Positions 60,565 through 64,000 of a DNA stretch of 64,000 nt are shown piece after piece. The stretch covers positions 943,787 to 1,007,786 of the forward strand of contig JAJEKV010000013.1 in NCBI GenBank assembly GCA_021234155.1. Reading direction: 5' to 3'. How positions within the stretch are numbered: the first letter of the stretch is position 1; each line of letters opens with the position of its first letter. This stretch comes from Isoetes taiwanensis (Eukaryota; Streptophyta; Lycopodiopsida; Isoetales; Isoetaceae). Made by a program: the position numbers and the translations under genes. The notes beneath the pieces are model-generated. The model did not search any database. It was not told the origin of the DNA and saw only the letters and a list, made by a program, of their open reading frames with translations.

Positions 60565-61499
60565 GGGGAAATTTTAAAAATATCCCTGTATTTTTATGTA
60601 TTTGTTAAAATGCCCCTGTATTTTCCAATATTATGAAATTGCCCTTGGCAGCAGAATTGAGCATGCAAGAATTCAATCAAAATGCCATGGGCAGAGGAAT
60701 TGAGCATGCAGGCATCCAAGCATCGGCCATTGCAACAAAACGAGACTTTGTGAAGAATTGATAATTGAAAAGAATCAAAATTATGTGCTGCTCTGGGACA
60801 GATATGAATGAGGATTAGATTTTACAAGGACGAAGAACTCTGGTGCAGATCTCTTACTCTGTTTTCTAAAGCAATAAGAATCTCTGTCGCTTCTGTATAT
60901 TGGATTGCCTTCTTTTCTTTCTTGTATTTTGGGGATTTGTCTGGTTCCCTAATTCCTCATTTGTTTCTTCAACTGTGTGTACATTTGTGCATGACTAAAT
61001 ATCTGAGATTGTCTATAAGAAATCATTTGTCTCTAGATCTCTTGGATTCTTTGTGTGATCCTCTTATTCTGTCGAATGCCTTGGAATCAATCTCCCCCAT
61101 TGCCTAAAGCCAAAATACTACTGCCTTGCTTATAAACTCTCTACAAATTGTTGATTATAAGCTTGCTGGGCTGAGAGTGGCTATGTATATCTAGCACAGA
61201 GGAGTAGAAGAGAAGTATAAGCACCAACAGGAGAATAGAAGAACTATTTTTGCAGAGAATAGGAGAATAGTCTTACCGGAACCAAGTTCTATATGGATCG
61301 GCAACGTCTCTTCTTCTTGTGCTCAAGGCCGCTAATGTTCGTAAGTTTTTCGCAGATCCATGGTGGTAGCACAAGTGGAATACTGTTGTTTTATATTTGA
61401 TCGTAGCCAAAAAGTTAAGGCCATTTTGATAATTTCGGGAAATATAGGGCCATTTTAGTAAATAGATGTAAATACAGGGACATTTTTATAATTTCCCCT
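60565..61499. mobile_element. Non-autonomous TIR transposon with 8-bp target duplication
   Basis: The element of 935 bp is flanked by the direct repeat TTATCAAA (60557-60564 and 61500-61507). The ends are inverted over at least 60 bases: GGGGAAATTTTAAAAATATC at the left and its near reverse complement at the right, with an inner TCCCTGTATTT block shared. An 8-bp duplication points to hAT, though a Mutator-like element cannot be excluded with such long TIRs. The interior has a 99-aa frame (60808-61107) with no recognisable domain and no transposase. Confidence 0.82.
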
Positions 61500-61507
61500 T
61501 TATCAAA

Positions 61508-63225
61508 TGATGTTTGGTTTGGCCGCCTATTGTCCTAAAGGTATCTTATTTACGTTCGGAATAGGTTTGGATTGTAAATGAGTCTTATTTTATTCTAGAA
61601 GTTTCACTCGTCGTAAAATAGGACACAGTCTTATTTTATCTTATTTTTTCATGGTTTTCCAATAGTATTTTAGGGTGCCATATTTTATGACTAACCATGC
61701 AGTGGAAGAACAAGTTTCGAGTTGTGTGTCTTATTTTTAGCCCTGTCAATTTGTGTGTCTCACTTTAGCCCTGGAGTAATAAATGGTGTAGTATATTACA
61801 TATTTTGCTGCTAGTGTGGAAAAAGGGCCTAAGCGCAATTGTTTTAAAGGCTTTCGGTTTGAATATAATTGCTTTCCAAAGTTTAAATTTTCAAAATTTA
61901 TCCCGTTAACTCAAAGAAAGTATCCATAAGAGCTCCGACGGTTCTTTCAGCTCCCATCCCCTATCATGAACCCTGCGAAATTGCTAGATCTAAACATAAT
62001 CAACCCCCTTCATATCGAATCAATCTACTTCCTCTGTCCATCTCTGTCCATGAACATGAATGAACTGATAAAACATGGAAATAAAACATGGCAACCAAAG
62101 CAAAAAACCTATATCCGATTGACAAACACTAAAAACGTCATTTGTTTATTCCATAGGTTGGGAGGAAGATTAAGCACAAACTCACGGTTCTCGAGACCCT
62201 TGAGGATTTACTATATTTTGCCAAATCATGTATCTATTTCAAAAGCTTTACGGGAAAACAGGATCTGTTGTCTACTATGTTGGCGATCCTTTGGTCATTG
62301 AGCTTGTAGGATGTTGTCAAACGTGTTGTTTGATTAGGCTAACGTGGCAGGACTTGTGGAAATGCTAGAATTCAAGGAAATCGATCAAGCCTGCTAACAA
62401 AAAAGACTATACACCAAAAACCACTTTACAGGTTTCACTGATTCCAGAAATAAAGACCACTTTACAGGTTTCTCGAATTCCAGAAATAAAGATAATCACT
62501 TCAATGACAAGGCAATATATCTGAAAACCCAAGCCGTTGATCTGTACAATACAAACTTGTCCAAGTTTGGGTATTATTATTGGTGCTCTTAAATTCTGAA
62601 ATTTTTTATACTAACACTACATAAACAAACTTCCACAATGAATGGAGAAATTTCAGTCTATGGATTAAGTCAATGCTTTGATAAGCCATCTACATAAACT
62701 CCTTGAAAAATAATGTGCTCTTTTGTGTAACACCTTTACAAATTCAAACCAAATTTGCTAGCTGGACAAAATAACTAGCCTACCAAATGATTCTCACTTC
62801 AAATAATATTCTGAGCCAATGGTAAGTGAATGACATTCTTCTCAGTTAGAGGGAGAATTTCTAAATCAGATATTTAAATTAGAACCTAAACGACACATAT
62901 ATAAAGTGCACAGTTGTATTCAAAAGAAGCTTGCACAAACAGTGCTGGTATACAATGAAGATATAATGTTAACTTACATATGGCATAAACTGGGAGTCCA
63001 CTTCATAAGGACTGCCTTGCCATAGAATAAAATTATTCACTAATTTCACAGCTTTCTCCATCCTAAAGAGAGACATAGCAGTGGTACAGCATATTCACAA
63101 CCTCTAAAGAGACATATTCTCATAGTGGTACTCTTATTTGACACAGCAAGCGAGCTATATCTACAAAAAAAGAAAGAAGTGAATCACTTGTGCTGAAGTC
63201 ATCTTGTAAACCTGGCTTGTGTGAA
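61508..63225. other. Spacer and 3' flank of the LigB-like gene
   Basis: No other gene recognised. A small duplication (AAAGACCACTTTACAGGTTTC-like, about 62412 and 62452) is visible. Confidence 0.4.
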
Positions 63226-64000
63226 TCATCTTGTAAATAGATAAGAAGACATAGACAAGCTGCCTGCTTCCCAGCTTCGATGCAAAGCTTTAGCCTTACA
63301 ATTTTCACCTGCTGCTCCCAAGGCAACTATAAGTGGCAGGAAATGTTCAGAGGTTGGATGGTTCCTGGTGGCATGAGGTGCCTTACGCAAGTAATTCACA
63401 ACATCCTTGTATCTGTGATAATACTTCATACTATCAGAATTGAAATAGTTTTTCTTTTAAGGTTTGTTTACAGCGAATAGAAACATAATTACCTGCCATG
63501 GATGAGGGATTCGTGTAACCATTTTTCAAACTCTAAGGCCCATGATGGAGTAGTAGGAAGAAACAACTCCCTCAAATTATGAGTAGTAGAACCAGATCCA
63601 ATAATGGCGACTCCTTCTGCAATTAAAGGAGCCAAAGCCTGACCTAACTTATAATGGTACTCAGCATCTCTGTGAGGCTGTATAGACATTTGAAACACGG
63701 GGATATCTGCTTTTGGATACATCAAGAGCATAGGCACCCATGCACCATGATCTAAACCCCTCTTTGGATCCTCTGTTACAGATTTAAACCCTGCTGTGTC
63801 CAACAGGTGCTTAATTCTTTTTGCAATGGCAGGCTCACCAGGAGCATTATATTTAATCTGGATGTAAAAATATGGGTTTTAACCCTAGTTACAAGAAATA
63901 GCAGAATCCAAAGAAACTAGGGCTAACCTTGTAGAGATGAGAAGGAAAACCACCGAAGTCGTATATCGTGTCATTCTTTAGTGTTGTGGAGACAACCGGA
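63226..64000 (-). CDS. LigB-family extradiol ring-cleavage dioxygenase, 3' part (runs off window)
   Basis: Three minus-strand exons are visible: 64000-63928 (partial; PVVSTTLKND then TIYDFGGFPSHLYK), 63857-63493 (IKYNAPGEPAIAKRI, then DHGAWVPMLLMYPKADIPV, GSGSTTHNLREL) and 63412-63226 (YKDVVNYLRKAPHATRNHP, SEHFLPLIVALGAAGE, then a stop). The borders are GT-AG and frames join. The family uses a non-heme Fe(II) centre to open catechol-type rings; plant members resemble DOPA 4,5-dioxygenase (betalain-type) and the bacterial LigB fold. The His of DHGAW and the His of GSGSTTHNL are likely functional residues. No stop or frameshift is seen in the visible 208 codons. The N-terminal exon or exons lie beyond 64000. 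The true substrate in this plant is unknown. Confidence 0.9.

Overview
The window is nuclear DNA from a land plant, most likely a non-seed vascular plant such as a fern. That last step is inference. It rests on plant-type genes with GT-AG introns (an SDP6-type glycerol-3-phosphate dehydrogenase, an RWP-RK factor, a plant LigB-type dioxygenase, and pieces of CYP97, SERK-like, SPIKE1-like and PLD-zeta-like genes), on AT-rich spacers crowded with retroelements, and on a Penelope-like reverse transcriptase element, a class rarely described in flowering plants. No bacterial features were seen.

Layout. 1-5300: spacer, then one arm of a terminal-inverted-repeat (TIR) repeat family, then a decayed Ty3/gypsy element without visible LTRs. 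5352-14718: the most unusual object, a reverse transcriptase element flanked by two nearly identical direct repeats of about 2 kb; the second is split by a 1.37-kb hAT-type insertion with an 8-bp target duplication. 14755-22200: spacer with a PPR fragment, a truncated CYP97 pseudogene on the minus strand and small repeats. 22214-24942: an intact five-exon SDP6-like gene. 24943-33260: spacer, a long (CA)n tract, retroposon 3' ends, a four-unit tRNA-like array and a broken LINE entered by a second LINE type. 33984-36700: SERK-like fragment, a foldback element and a SPIKE1-like fragment. 36735-42960: long spacer with no gene seen. 42961-44478 (minus): an intact four-exon RWP-RK gene with a MITE just upstream. 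45000-52500: repeats, a GTAC-rich foldback, and a possible hAT C-terminal remnant with an RG-rich/acidic tail. 52570-54630: PLD-zeta-like pseudogene. 55541-61500: tandem duplications, a LINE C-terminal remnant, unrecognised coding remnants, a tRNA-like head and a TIR element with an 8-bp target duplication. 63226-64000 (minus): the 3' part of a LigB-family dioxygenase gene that runs off the window.

Three host genes look functional: SDP6-like (glycerol-3-phosphate oxidation in mitochondria), RWP-RK (transcription) and LigB-like. They are unrelated in function and there is no operon logic. Five other host-gene pieces are truncated or broken, and four of them keep introns, so they are not simple retrocopies. 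The Penelope-like element, its intron-bearing terminal repeats and its lack of a recognisable GIY-YIG endonuclease are the main reason to look again at this window.
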